A stretch of 64,000 bases of DNA from Bremia lactucae (taxonomy: Eukaryota; Oomycota; Peronosporomycetes; Peronosporales; Peronosporaceae). This document shows, piece by piece, positions 31,579 through 40,710 of this stretch (positions are counted from its first letter, which is position 1; every line of letters begins with the position of its first letter). Below the pieces are notes generated by a model that saw only the letters and a list, made by a program, of their open reading frames with translations, did no database searches and was not told where the DNA came from. Location of the stretch: contig NC_090613.1 of the NCBI RefSeq assembly GCF_004359215.1, forward strand, positions 1,461,562 to 1,525,561. The letters run 5' to 3'. A program made the position numbers and the translations under genes.

Positions 31579-31799
31579 CCTGGTAGCACTTGTAGTCAGA
31601 CTCGCGGCCAAGGATTGAAACAATCTGGATGGCACTCAGGATAGACGACCCTGAAGACTATATGCCTCTCATGCAGAACTGACTATCCTCACCTTTCTGA
31701 TGCCCATTGGGCGACGCTTGAAATGACGGTCAGCTTGTAAGGCGGGGAGACTTTTGTCGGGTTCTCTCCCTGACTGCCGACCAACAAAGGGCTCAAATT

Positions 31800-32570
31800 A
31801 TGCGCTTTGAACACTCCGAGTCCTCTCTCATTGATCACTTGAGTACGGCGGCGCAAGATGCCGCACGTACGGCAATGAGAGCTGATGCACAGGGCGCCTC
31901 TTCGACGCCGGCGTCGTATATGCCGCGTCTAGATATGTCGAAGTCGGTGAAGATCCGCGTTTTCACGTTCGACGGGACGGAAGCGGATAGCTTGGTCTTC
32001 TGGATCCGAGAGATCGAGATTGCGCTGAGTGCAGGCCAGATTCACGACGCGAGGTCTTAAGTGGCCTTTGCCCTTTCGAACCTGGGAGGCCGGGCAAGGG
32101 CGTGGGCTATGGCCAAGGAGACGTCTTCTCCGGGATACTTTGTCTCGTAGGAGCTCATGGCTCAGGAGATGCGAACGACATTTCGGATCGTGGCCTACCG
32201 TCATCGTTCGTTGTTCTTGCGCAGCAAGCAAGGAAACCGGTCCTTACAGGACTATGTCATGGAGCTCCACAATATTTGACGCTGTCATGGCCGGGGCTCC
32301 GTTGTCGGAAGAGGTAAAGGTCACGGACGGTGTCCGAGTCGGTCCTGTTCACACTGAACGCTTTCGAAGCGACTAGTTCAAAGAAGCTGTGCACATAGCT
32401 CTGCTGGAAGACCACTGCACGAGATCGGCCCAGGGCCACGTCGGTTCGACGGAATTCGCCGAATGCGCCACCCCCATGGATCCGAACGGGCATCCGCGCT
32501 GGGGAAATTCGAAGGCCGGTGGCCGGTGTGTGTTTCAAGTTTAATGCGCTTGGGCATTATCGCAGAACCT
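31800..32570 (+). pseudogene. D gag with damaged zinc knuckle
   Basis: Capsid sequence begins near 31920 (VKIRVFTFDGTEADSLVFWI, REIEIALSAGQIHD), is stopped by TAA at 32058-32060 and continues in the same frame (VAFALSNLGGRARAWAMAKE) to a TAG near 32150. The knuckle near 32531-32572 reads CFKFNALGHYRRTC: its second cysteine has become phenylalanine (TGT to TTT). Confidence 0.8.
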
Positions 32571-32724
32571 GCACCAAGAACCCATGGAAGGTAGTCCATG
32601 ATAAATTTGCTTCGACGAGACAAAATCTGAACGAAGTGAGCGTTGAAGAGTCGGAAAACGAAGTCTCCCAGTAGGCGCGAGACGTCCTACTGGGAGGTCA
32701 CTCGCTCTCAAGAAAGGAGGAAGG

Positions 32725-33357
32725 TTGCATCCTCCTCTTTCTGGAGAAAGAGTCCCGAAGACAACACTGTTGTTGTTGTCTGTGGACACTGTGCGGTCAA
32801 ACTTGGTGGTAGTTACCGCTAAGGTGAAGAAGTACGAAGACCCCATGACGATCTTGATTGACTCTGGCGCGTCATACAACTTTGCGACTAAGGCCAGTGT
32901 GGAGAAGAGTCAAGCGTTGTACGTCAAGGCTATTGAAGACTCGAAGAGCAACAGCAAGGTGTCCGTTCGCCTAGCGACAGGATCGATCGTATCGACTCGT
33001 ACGATTTTGTTAACCTTAATTCTCAAATTTGATGAGTTTGACTCTGAAGATCCGTTCATTGTCTTGGATATGGACGATCGGTATGATCTCATCATCCTTG
33101 GGATGCCATGGCGTATGAAGCATGAGCTATGGATCGACTGGTGTAGTCGCACCGTGGGTGCTGGTCACGAACTACTCGTGGAACTAGCCTTGGTAGGTAA
33201 TGTCCCCTTCTCGACACGCGATGGATTTGTGCATGAACATCGCATTCCACACATAGAACGCCACTTTGCCGGTTTGGCGGAGTTGGTGCATGAAGAAGGC
33301 CGTCGAGTATCGACTTGGGTCTTAGTAGACCCAAGTCGATACTCGACGGCCTTCTGA
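32725..33357 (+). pseudogene. D retropepsin region, long open frame
   Basis: 210 codons without a stop. MTILIDSGASYNFATKASV holds the catalytic D-S-G, followed by KVSVRLATGSIV, FIVLDMDDRYDLIILGMPW and WIDWCSRTV. The protease fold is therefore complete and could be active alone. The frame then ends inside a 29-bp-arm palindrome (33294-33355) that reads RRVSTWVLVDPSRYSTAF, so the C-terminal part is probably new sequence made by the inverted duplication. Confidence 0.82.
33294..33355. repeat. Perfect 29-bp inverted repeat
   Basis: Left arm 33294-33322 and right arm 33327-33355 are exact complements (AGAAGGCCGTCGAG...) separated by TAGT. It overlaps the end of the protease frame of D. Confidence 0.97.
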
Positions 33358-33359
33358 GT

Positions 33360-33850
33360 CAGCCTCCACAAAGGAAGTCGCGATCGAGAGCAATTGCGCA
33401 AGCGGTAGTGCCGCAGACACTACTGCTTAGGAAGTCGCTGTCGCTGTGCGACGCGCAAATGAAGGATTTGTTTCCTCTTTCATCGGAAGTCGCAAACATG
33501 GGCGGTTGCGCACAGAATAGTGCTGGTCACTATTGCTCAAGAAGGCGATGTTGCTCGGCGACACGTTAGTGAAGGAGATGCGCTTCCTCCTTTACCGGAA
33601 GACGAAACCGTCGGGGGTTGAAAGCGGTAATGCTGTGTCCACTTCCGTTCAGGAAGACGCAGTCGTTGAGCGACGCGCACGTAAAAGAGATGAGTTCACT
33701 CCTTCACAGAAAAGCGTAATCGTTGGACGACGCGTAAAGGGTGGTGAGGCTGGGTCAGTCTCCACCCAGGAAGACGCAGCCGCTGGGCGACGCGCTCGTC
33801 GCAAAGATGGGTTCACTTTGAAGTTTGACGTCCCTCTTCCAAAACTTTAA
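33360..33850 (+). repeat. Degenerate tandem repeats in the D protease-RT linker
   Basis: Units with GGAAGTCGC or GGAAGACGC followed by GCGACGCGC and a GATG-GTTC-CT segment recur about four times at a spacing near 115-130 bp. The last two encode QEDAVVERRARKRDEFTPSQ and QEDAAAGRRARRKDGFTLKF in one frame (33531-33850). Basic/acidic linker of unknown role; family C also has tandem repeats in this position. Confidence 0.65.
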
Positions 33851-33859
33851 TTGCATATT

Positions 33860-34530
33860 TGCCATTAATATTATCGTCCCCCCTTATTGGTTGACCTTTT
33901 AATCATTTTGGGATGAAATGACGACACGAGTTGTGTCGCCAGCTTTGTCACAGGAAATCGCAGTTGTTGGACAGCGCGTACAAGGCGGTGAGACTGGTTC
34001 AGTTCCCGCACGTAAGGCGTAAAAGCACGGCGATACGCACAAGATGGGGCAGTAAGTACTCCCAGTGGGACGTTGTGGGAATGGTTGGTCATGCCTCAGG
34101 GGATTTCCAACGCACCAGCTACGTTCAAAAGGCTGGTTACGCAACGCTTTCGGCCGATGCGGCACTACGCGCAGACGTATTTCGAATATATATTCGTTCA
34201 CAGCAAGGCGGGAGGGAGTAAAACGGATGGTCAGGTGCGTATCGAGCACATTCGAGCGGTGTTGATGTGCATACGCGAGAATCGACTTTTTGTGAACATC
34301 AACAAGTGCTTCTTTGGGGCGGAAGAGATTCCCTTTTTGTAATGTTTCATTGGGAAGGGTGGAATCCGTGCGGACCCGGGAAGATTCGTGCAAATGCACA
34401 ATGGCCAACGTCGTCGTCCCAGAAGGATTTGTGCAAGTGGTTGAGTCTTGCGAATTATTTGCACAAGTACAGCGAGAATTACGCAAAGATGGCCAGGCCA
34501 TTGACCAACTAGCTGAAGAACGATGTGGTC
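33860..34530 (+). pseudogene. D partial reverse transcriptase
   Basis: Palm sequence at 34073-34342 (WEWLVMPQGISNAPATFKRL) with the catalytic box as YFEY at 34178-34189 in place of YFDD, so inactive. After a frame change, 34390-34512 gives the connection (KWLSLANYLHKYSENYAKMA). The fingers part upstream is mostly deleted, and the rest of pol is absent. Confidence 0.8.
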
Positions 34531-34625
34531 TGGTCGTGGGTGGACACAGTAGAGGTGCTTGTTCGCCGGTATGGCTTAAGCTTGTGGGTCTAATCGAGAC
34601 GTCGTCACGTGTTTTACACTCGCAC

Positions 34626-34987
34626 AACTGACACACATCCCGACTTTATGACATAGTCAAAAAAAACTTAGTGTGTCAGTACACCAGTCACATGTGACCC
34701 CGTTACACCCTCCCACAACCAAATAGGAAACACCGTTCACTGGAAGGGGGAACCCGAAGGGAAGTGACACAACGAGTCTGCCACTCTGGCACCGACACAC
34801 GCAGTCCTACATCAGGGAATATAGCTGGGTTATCGTTATGACTCAGCTAGGTACGAATAACACGTGTCGGCACCTTAAGTACGGAGTATTGATAATTAGT
34901 AGCCTTATTATTGTAGTTAGACTGCTAATAGATCTCGATATATCAGCTTAGAACTTCCTCTGTGAGTTGCTGTGTGATCCTGTCACA
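34626..34987. repeat. Right LTR of D with inverted first part
   Basis: 34626-34707 is the reverse complement of the LTR start (it ends GTGACCCCGTTACA). 34708-34811 is not LTR-like except for a purine-rich piece (GGAAGGGGGAACCCGAAGGG). 34812-34987 is the 3' two-thirds of the LTR in plus orientation, ending CTGTCACA. Confidence 0.8.
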
Positions 34988-35011
34988 TACAACGTTGTAT
35001 AAGATCGTAGT

Positions 35012-35620
35012 TGAACGGGGTGTGCCGTTACATAAGTATTATTTCCGATAAGAAAAATAATAAATGTTATTGAATTGAGAGGAAATAAATAAAGAATAAG
35101 ATTCTTATCTTTATTAATTTTGACTTGAATAATTCCAACGATACCAAATTTGATATTATTGATGAATACGACGATAGCTCTATTGATTGGCTGCTTTAAG
35201 TCTAAATCAACCCCTACAATCGTTTCAAGACACGATTGTGCGGTGCGCAAGGAGGCGCCATACTTAGTTAGATATTTATAATACGTTCAGTAGTAGATAG
35301 AAGATCGTTACGTGGAAAACTCATTATATTAATACACTTTTATTTTTCCCTAATTCTAAATTCATTGAATAAACTTTGGTAGCTAAAGACCCGTAGCAAC
35401 CTAGAAATCTTCCTCTGTACTCTTGTCTTCGTGAAGTTACGAGGCACCCTACCTACACTGTAATCAGTAAAAGGTTAACTATACTAGTAAAATGTGCCCC
35501 GATACACCTGGTAGCACTTCGTAGTCCAGCCACGCGCGTTCCATCCAATATGGACATGTTAGATGAAGAAGGATGTGAGAGATGGGGCGAATAAGTTGCA
35601 GTGCGTAAAGACTATATATC
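35012..35620 (+). repeat. LTR, primer site and gag start of a family B relative
   Basis: The left end resembles the B LTR start (GAACGGGGTGTGCCGTTACA), the right end at 35506 is CCGATACA, followed by CCTGGTAGCACTTCGTAGTCC. The leader holds ATGGACATGTTAGATGAAGA near 35551, the gag start of family B. The element is cut at about 35620. Between 35100 and 35250 there is extra sequence not seen in B2, so the LTR may be a subfamily or hold an insertion. Confidence 0.7.
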
Positions 35621-35624
35621 ACAA

Positions 35625-36100
35625 ACAATTTGAGCCTGGCAGATGAACTCTGAATTTGACTAGAGCATCCTTCATTGCAAATAACTATATTTCATGAACT
35701 GGGCAATTCTTTTCCGCAGATTTAAGCTGTCTAGACTCGAACGCAATTACACATTCGCGCCCATCATCATCTGTTTGTGACAAAGCACTGCGGTGGCAAA
35801 ATTCGATGCGTCACAGACGACACGAAAGGCCAATTTCGCCAGAATCGGGGCATGAATAAGACTATCCTTAGCTGCTTGAAAAGCATCATTCTCGGTGCTA
35901 GTCCAGCACCAATCGGTATCGTTTTAGGAGATTAAATACTGCCTAGCCATACCAGCGTAATTCTCGCTATTTTTGTGTAAGTAGTTAGCGAGACGCAACC
36001 GCTTACGCGTATGTTTTTGGTTTTTAGGAACCGGCCAATCAACTATGGGGTTTACCTTAGCGCCACGCTTTCAATGAAGCACACTAAGATTGACTCCATT
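35625..36100 (-). pseudogene. Family C pol fragment (RNase H/RT)
   Basis: Matches 58185-58660 of the family C element in the same orientation (shared GCAGATGAACTCTGAATTTG; AACCGGCCAATC). It covers the RT connection and the start of RNase H, without any long open frame. It is joined abruptly to the family B leader on its left. Confidence 0.75.
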
Positions 36101-37334
36101 TTGGATTTCGCCAAACAATTTTAACGTGCCTCATCTGATCCCAAACTATACAACGAAGGAATCATCTATACATTCCGGGCGATTGGTGGTAACACGCGAA
36201 TTGCTACGAGCTCTCTACACGGTCTTCCACTCGGCCGTCGATAGGTATGGAGCAGTATTGAACGGTGACCACCTTGCTCTTAGCAGTCAGAATACAAGGT
36301 AAGTTTAAGTATATTCGAGGTCAGCTGCATTCTTATCGCGTATGCATTTGTTAATTCTTCAGCTATGCGTGGATATTTGGAATTCGTGTTCAATATTGGT
36401 ACTTTGTCAAGTGAACGCGTGTGTAAGGTAGACATTCTGAAGATCTGGCTGTCTTTTCGGAACATATAACAGGTATTTTGTTTTATGTCAATTTCAGTTA
36501 GACATATTTTCTAACATTACTATATTGCTTGCTCACAGAGAGGCGATTCACAAGTGCAGAATACATCAAAGCCACGTAGAATATGAGTCCGATAACTGGC
36601 TGTCAAAGCTAAATCTCGAATTCTCTATTTGGTGGAATGGACTTAATTTGACGACGGAAGGCAACGATAGCTGAAATTATTGCTGGATTATTGAAACGAC
36701 ACTTTGTCATTAACCCATCTCGATAGAAAGGTGATAAATGTCGCTAGTCTCAGTTATAAAACCTTCATCAATGACTACAAGAAAATCAGCCGAGAAAAGG
36801 CATCTTGGGTTACGACTTTGACGTAGCGTATCAGCCGATATCGCTGCATATTCCTTTGCAACGTTTCTTTACGGCAGCTGTGTGGGTAATCTGCTTTGGT
36901 CATCAGGTCTAGGATACTCCATTTTGATGGATGGCCTAGTGCGGGCGTTTGAGTTTGTCGTTGTGCCCTGTATGTTTGCTAAGGAGGACTTCAAAAATTC
37001 AGACATAGGTGCATTCATCTGCGTGTATTGTTCCCTGGACGACAGCTTGCCATTTGCAATTTGTTTTTTTGTTGACGTCCGACGCAAACCGCTCCCTTCA
37101 TCTTTGTGTACTCGAGCATACGCACAATAAACAAGACGTTCTGTATTTTTGTGCCAGCCTTGTTTGTCTTTGATCAAGCACGTTTTTTGCGAACCCGTTC
37201 TGCATGGCACTGCTTTGACTGCGTCCTCTGCTTTTATGAGAGGAGAGAAAAATACATTGGGTGGATATTCCATAAACTTAAGTGGGACAGCGTGTCGAGA
37301 AGTGAGGAGATAGGGGTGTCCGGTTAACAATGGC
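36101..37334. other. Unassigned stretch
   Basis: 1.2 kb of sequence that I could not match to the element families here. A 154-codon open frame at 36869-37330 (minus strand, non-ATG start) has a basic middle part but no recognisable domain, and an overlapping plus-strand frame is equally open. It may be old host sequence or an unknown repeat. Confidence 0.4.
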
Positions 37335-37434
37335 GAGGTGTCCGGATAGCAGCTCCCATTATTAGATTTAGTGTAATCTAAATAAATTAATTTCTCTTCT
37401 AGGAATTAATTTATGTAACGGGAAACCCTGTAAC
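37335..37434 (-). repeat. Start of the B1 3' LTR
   Basis: On the minus strand GGTTACAGGGTTTCCCGTTA followed by CATAAATTAATTCC resembles the B2 LTR start (TGTAACAGGGTGTATCGTTA). A purine-rich GGTGAAGGTGGGG lies just upstream, as a polypurine tract would. Only about 100 bp can be matched. Confidence 0.6.
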
Positions 37435-37582
37435 CCCACCTTCACCAACAGTCACTATGTGACTGATGTAGAGTGACAGAGAATACTATTCTGTTCCTCT
37501 TTGTAATAAAGCACTTGTTGGTTTCTTTTAATTATAAATTTTGTTTGCGCATGGTTTTTAAGGTCTGTGTAAGGGCGCAAAC

Positions 37583-39149
37583 ATGGCAGCTACACGACTT
37601 GGTGTAGCTGCTAGTGATGCAAACATATCGGTAGATCTACTGCGGGGAGCAAGTCGCCTCCAACTTCGATTGGAGGTGACTTTTACGAGTCGGCGTCATC
37701 GTCGGACTCGGTGGCCACTGTAAAGACCTCCGGTCCGCCCGGGGCCGAATTCGCCAAACCAGTGGGTTCCAATGAGACAGATTAAGTTTTGACGTCGAGA
37801 ATGTTGGAGGGTACTTTCTTGGTGAAGAGTCATCTTGTGAGACTCCGTGGAAAAAAGCGGTACTGTTGACGCAAAAGTGCATTACCCGGAACGAAGTGGT
37901 CGTAAAGGTGTCTTTGAAGAGAATGTTGCTGGTGGTTCAAGTGATGCTATAATGCATTACTAGGAACGAAGCGATCGCAAAGATCACTTGAAAAAGAACG
38001 TTATTCCAGGATTAACATAGCCAATGGGAGAGGGATCGTAATATGTTGCGGATTGCTCCGGTAAAGAAACCCTAGTTGCCTTCGTCTGGTATGATCAACG
38101 AACGGTATAATAAAACCTTGTTGTTCGACTCATCCAGGCTTTAGAATCCTGGCCAGGACAAATCGAATTTCTTCATTGATGCCTTTTTTCGGCATCGATC
38201 GTTTACTTGCAAGCGGGATTAGGATATAACTGCCTTGTATAAAGCTTGGGAAACATTCATACAGAAAAAAATGTTTCCCAAGCTTTATACAAGGCAGTTA
38301 TATCTCAAATTTGCAAAGCGCAGCTGGCTTGACAAAGAGTTACGTTACGTTACCGGTTTGAATAATGGTACGTAGTCGGTGCACGCTATAAGCTGCACCG
38401 TTTGTCTAAAAAGGTAGGTTTGGTTTGCCTCTCGTGCGGAGACTCATGTCCATGATTTTTAAGGGTGCAGGTCATGCCCCTTAGGAGGCATACTCCCTAT
38501 AGATCCTCATTGGAGGACGCTCATCTCTTGTGAGATGTGCCTAGATTGAGAACCTCCAATTCTTTTGCGAGCGCGGGATGGGCTCGTTCTCTGATTGACC
38601 CTCTGTCGAGAAAGATGGGTCTCGTCGTAATGTCGTACGCCATTATCAGGTAGGAAAGAGGTTCAAAACTATAATGCGAGGGTGTATACCGTCGCCAACA
38701 AACGAGACTATTAGTTCGAACCCCCTTTACCTCACGGTGGCTCGAGAGGCATTCAAAACGCTTCTCACCACTCGAAAGCGTCAATGGATGTGGAGGGGGA
38801 GGGAAAATCTGGTTCGCCTCGTTTGACGAACTCGAACCAACATCGTGATTTGAATCAAACGCTTCACTATTTGACGAAGGACATTGATCACGAGCGATCC
38901 CGTCGCCGCGAGTTCGCGGTGACGGTTGATAGTGTTTCTCGTGACCAGTTGAGAAGTTGTGCGCAGGTTGCGACTGATCAACTGGCGAACGAAAGGACTG
39001 ATCAGTTCCGTCAAAACGAGCTGGTGTTAGCTTGTCAGAAGACCTTTTCATTAATGGAAAGACTGGATCGTCTGGTTCAAAAGTATCAGACTCTGTTCCG
39101 AGATCAAAAGGCTTTGGCGGATGCCCTAGACCGTTCCGGTGTAAATTGA
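37583..39149 (+). pseudogene. B1 antisense ORF, Ser-rich start and coiled-coil end
   Basis: Opposite strand to pol, between integrase and 3' LTR. It may start at the ATG near 37584 (MAATRLGVAASDANISVDLL), about 150 bp from the LTR. After a frame change comes ESASSSDSVATVKTSGPPGA. The last part, open 38784-39149, has SRRREFAVTVDSVSRDQLRS and LVLACQKTFSLMERLDRLVQ, with heptad spacing typical of coiled coil. A related piece (RERSRRRELATTVDNVCRQQ) is at 44972-45205. A foldback at 38223-38304 breaks the middle. A 249-codon minus-strand frame over 38521-39270 is judged a shadow. Confidence 0.5.
38223..38304. repeat. Perfect 34-bp inverted repeat
   Basis: Arms 38223-38256 and 38271-38304 are exact complements, with a 14-base A-rich loop (TCATACAGAAAAAA). 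It lies in the 3' non-pol part of B1. Confidence 0.97.
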
Positions 39150-39178
39150 ATTCGGAAGAAGCCTCGTACTTATGATAA

Positions 39179-39610
39179 GCAGTGGTCCGTTTCGTCAAGG
39201 ATTCCATCGCTGATCGGTAGACCGACAGAAACGGAACTCTGACAAAAATGGAAGAGCAAACATACTTCATTTATTGTTGATGACCTAGTCCTACTGTCTA
39301 CGGTAAACCTACCAAAACATGTAGTGACGAATGTAGGCAGTAATAATATACCTGGCCAGTAATTTATTGCTGCCTACATAATATACCTAATATACCTGGC
39401 CAGTAATTTATTGCTGCCTACATAATATACCTGGCCAGTAATATATTGCTGCCTACATTCGGCACTACATGTTTTGGTAGGTTTACCGTAGACAGTAGGA
39501 CTAGGTCATCAACAATAAATATAAGTATGTTTGCTCTTCCATTTTGTCAGAGCTCCGTTTCTGTCGGTCTACCAATCAGCGATAGAATCCTTGACAAAAA
39601 CGGACCACTG
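39179..39610. repeat. Long inverted repeat (about 165-bp arms) with three 36-bp tandem units in the loop
   Basis: The left arm 39179-39347 is the near-identical reverse complement of 39449-39610; both code for the integrase C-terminal start (VDDLVLLSTVNLPKHVV in the left arm, plus strand). Between them a unit around TATACCTGGCCAGTAAT-TATTGCTGCCTACA occurs three times. The foldback replaces the remainder of the B1 integrase C-terminus. Confidence 0.9.
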
Positions 39611-40689
39611 CTTTTCTAGCCAACATGAAATCACCTGCTGACACGAATTTATTGGTGCTATCAGTGCGACCGGCTCGCACTTCGGATGTGTCGAGCATTA
39701 TTGTTATCACTCAAACCATTGTTTTCGATGCTGAGTCTTTCAGCATCGTTATTAAGGTCAGCGATGGCATTATTGTCCTTACTGAGTTTGTCCACGTTAG
39801 TGTTGATTAGAATAATATTGGAATCCTTCGCATTGACCTTAGGGCCAATGTGTGATGAGCAAGAGCTAGAAGGTTCTTTGCTCGAGCGAGTCCCTCTCCC
39901 CCTAAATAAGAGTCACTCTCAAACAAGGTGGGTATACGTGGATGGTGTAAGCCGTTCACGAAAACGGTATATGCTTTGTAGAAGCATGCACTGAGTTGTT
40001 GATGGTAAAATTCTACCATCAGCCAGAACTCGCTTCAACTCGTAAAAGAGGGTGGTATCCGCGAAGTATATCTCTTCGAGGATACGGTTTGCACGCTTCG
40101 TCTGACCATCTGTTTCACGATGCCCAGAAGTTGCAATTTTCTGAGCATCGTGAAACAGATGGTCTTTGAGCACAATTTGCCAAAATTCCGCCGTGAATCT
40201 AGGGTCTTGATCTGAGACCAGTTCGCGGGGTAGCCCATAGAGTCGTAATATCGTGTCAACAAAGATACAAGCACAGCCTTTAACTGTGATCAACTCCGGT
40301 ACTGCAGCAAGATGTGCCATTTTGCTGTAATGATCAACAAAAACAATAATACCGTTTGTTCCTATGTTCGTCGTCGGGGAATCCGAAGACAAAGTCCATG
40401 GATTTAGGCTGCCAACACTCTGCCGGAACAGGCAGAGGTGGTAACGGAGTACGGGATTAATCTTTGGGCTTCACCGTTGACAAAATCCGCAAGCACGTTT
40501 AAACTTGCGGACGAACTCATACTGGCGTGGCCAGTAGAAGTCGCGACTTATCGTGAGATAGGTCTTCTCACGTCCACGATGACCAGTTATTGGTGCATCG
40601 TGGTACTCATACATGATGCGTAATCGCAAATCATTATGGGAAGGGATGACGACACGAGATGTGTCGCCAGCAATGGCTGTATAATACAA
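39449..40689 (-). pseudogene. B1 integrase, catalytic Glu changed to Lys
   Basis: The N-terminal zinc module is intact at 40471-40689 (YHDAPITGHRGREK, FKRACGFCQR: the HHCC ligands). The core at 39919-40392 has IIVFVDHYSKMAHLAAVPEL and LVSDQDPRFTAEFWQ, but the Glu motif reads DGQTKRANR (codon AAG at 40096-40098) where B3 has DGQTERAN. A 20-bp foldback (40104-40164) lies between the second Asp and this motif. The C-terminal end runs into the long foldback. Confidence 0.86.
40104..40164. repeat. 20-bp inverted repeat inside the B1 integrase
   Basis: GACCATCTGTTTCACGATGC at 40104-40123 and its exact complement at 40145-40164, loop 21 bases. In B3 the right-hand sequence is different, so the right arm here replaced the original bases. 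Confidence 0.95.
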
Positions 40690-40710
40690 TTAACGATTGC
40701 GTGCTGTATA

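Larger units (their letters stand above)
31306..34987 (+). mobile_element. Ty3/gypsy element D, internally deleted and rearranged
   Basis: Left LTR 31306-31578, primer site 31579 onward (CCTGGTAGCACTTGTAGTC), gag, protease, a long linker and part of the reverse transcriptase, then a rearranged right LTR ending at 34987. RNase H and integrase are missing. Flanking bases GACAA and TACAA differ at one position, a probable target duplication. Its reverse transcriptase piece (CFFGAEEIPFL, KWLSLANYLHKYSENYAKMA) is closest to family C. Confidence 0.85.

Noticed and set aside
33899..34636. 245-codon minus-strand ORF over element D
   Set aside because: It is opposite recognisable reverse transcriptase sequence and has no protein-like conservation; a shadow frame.
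36869..37330. 154-codon minus-strand ORF as a new gene
   Set aside because: It has a non-ATG start, no domain, and an equally open plus-strand frame; mentioned only inside an unassigned stretch.
38521..39270. 249-codon minus-strand ORF
   Set aside because: It lies opposite the plus-strand coiled-coil frame, which is conserved at protein level with 44972-45205; its own translation has no conserved counterpart there and no domain.
39330..39450. CRISPR-like array of three 36-bp repeats
   Set aside because: The units are adjacent without spacers of even size, lie in the loop of an inverted repeat within a retroelement, and the DNA is eukaryotic.
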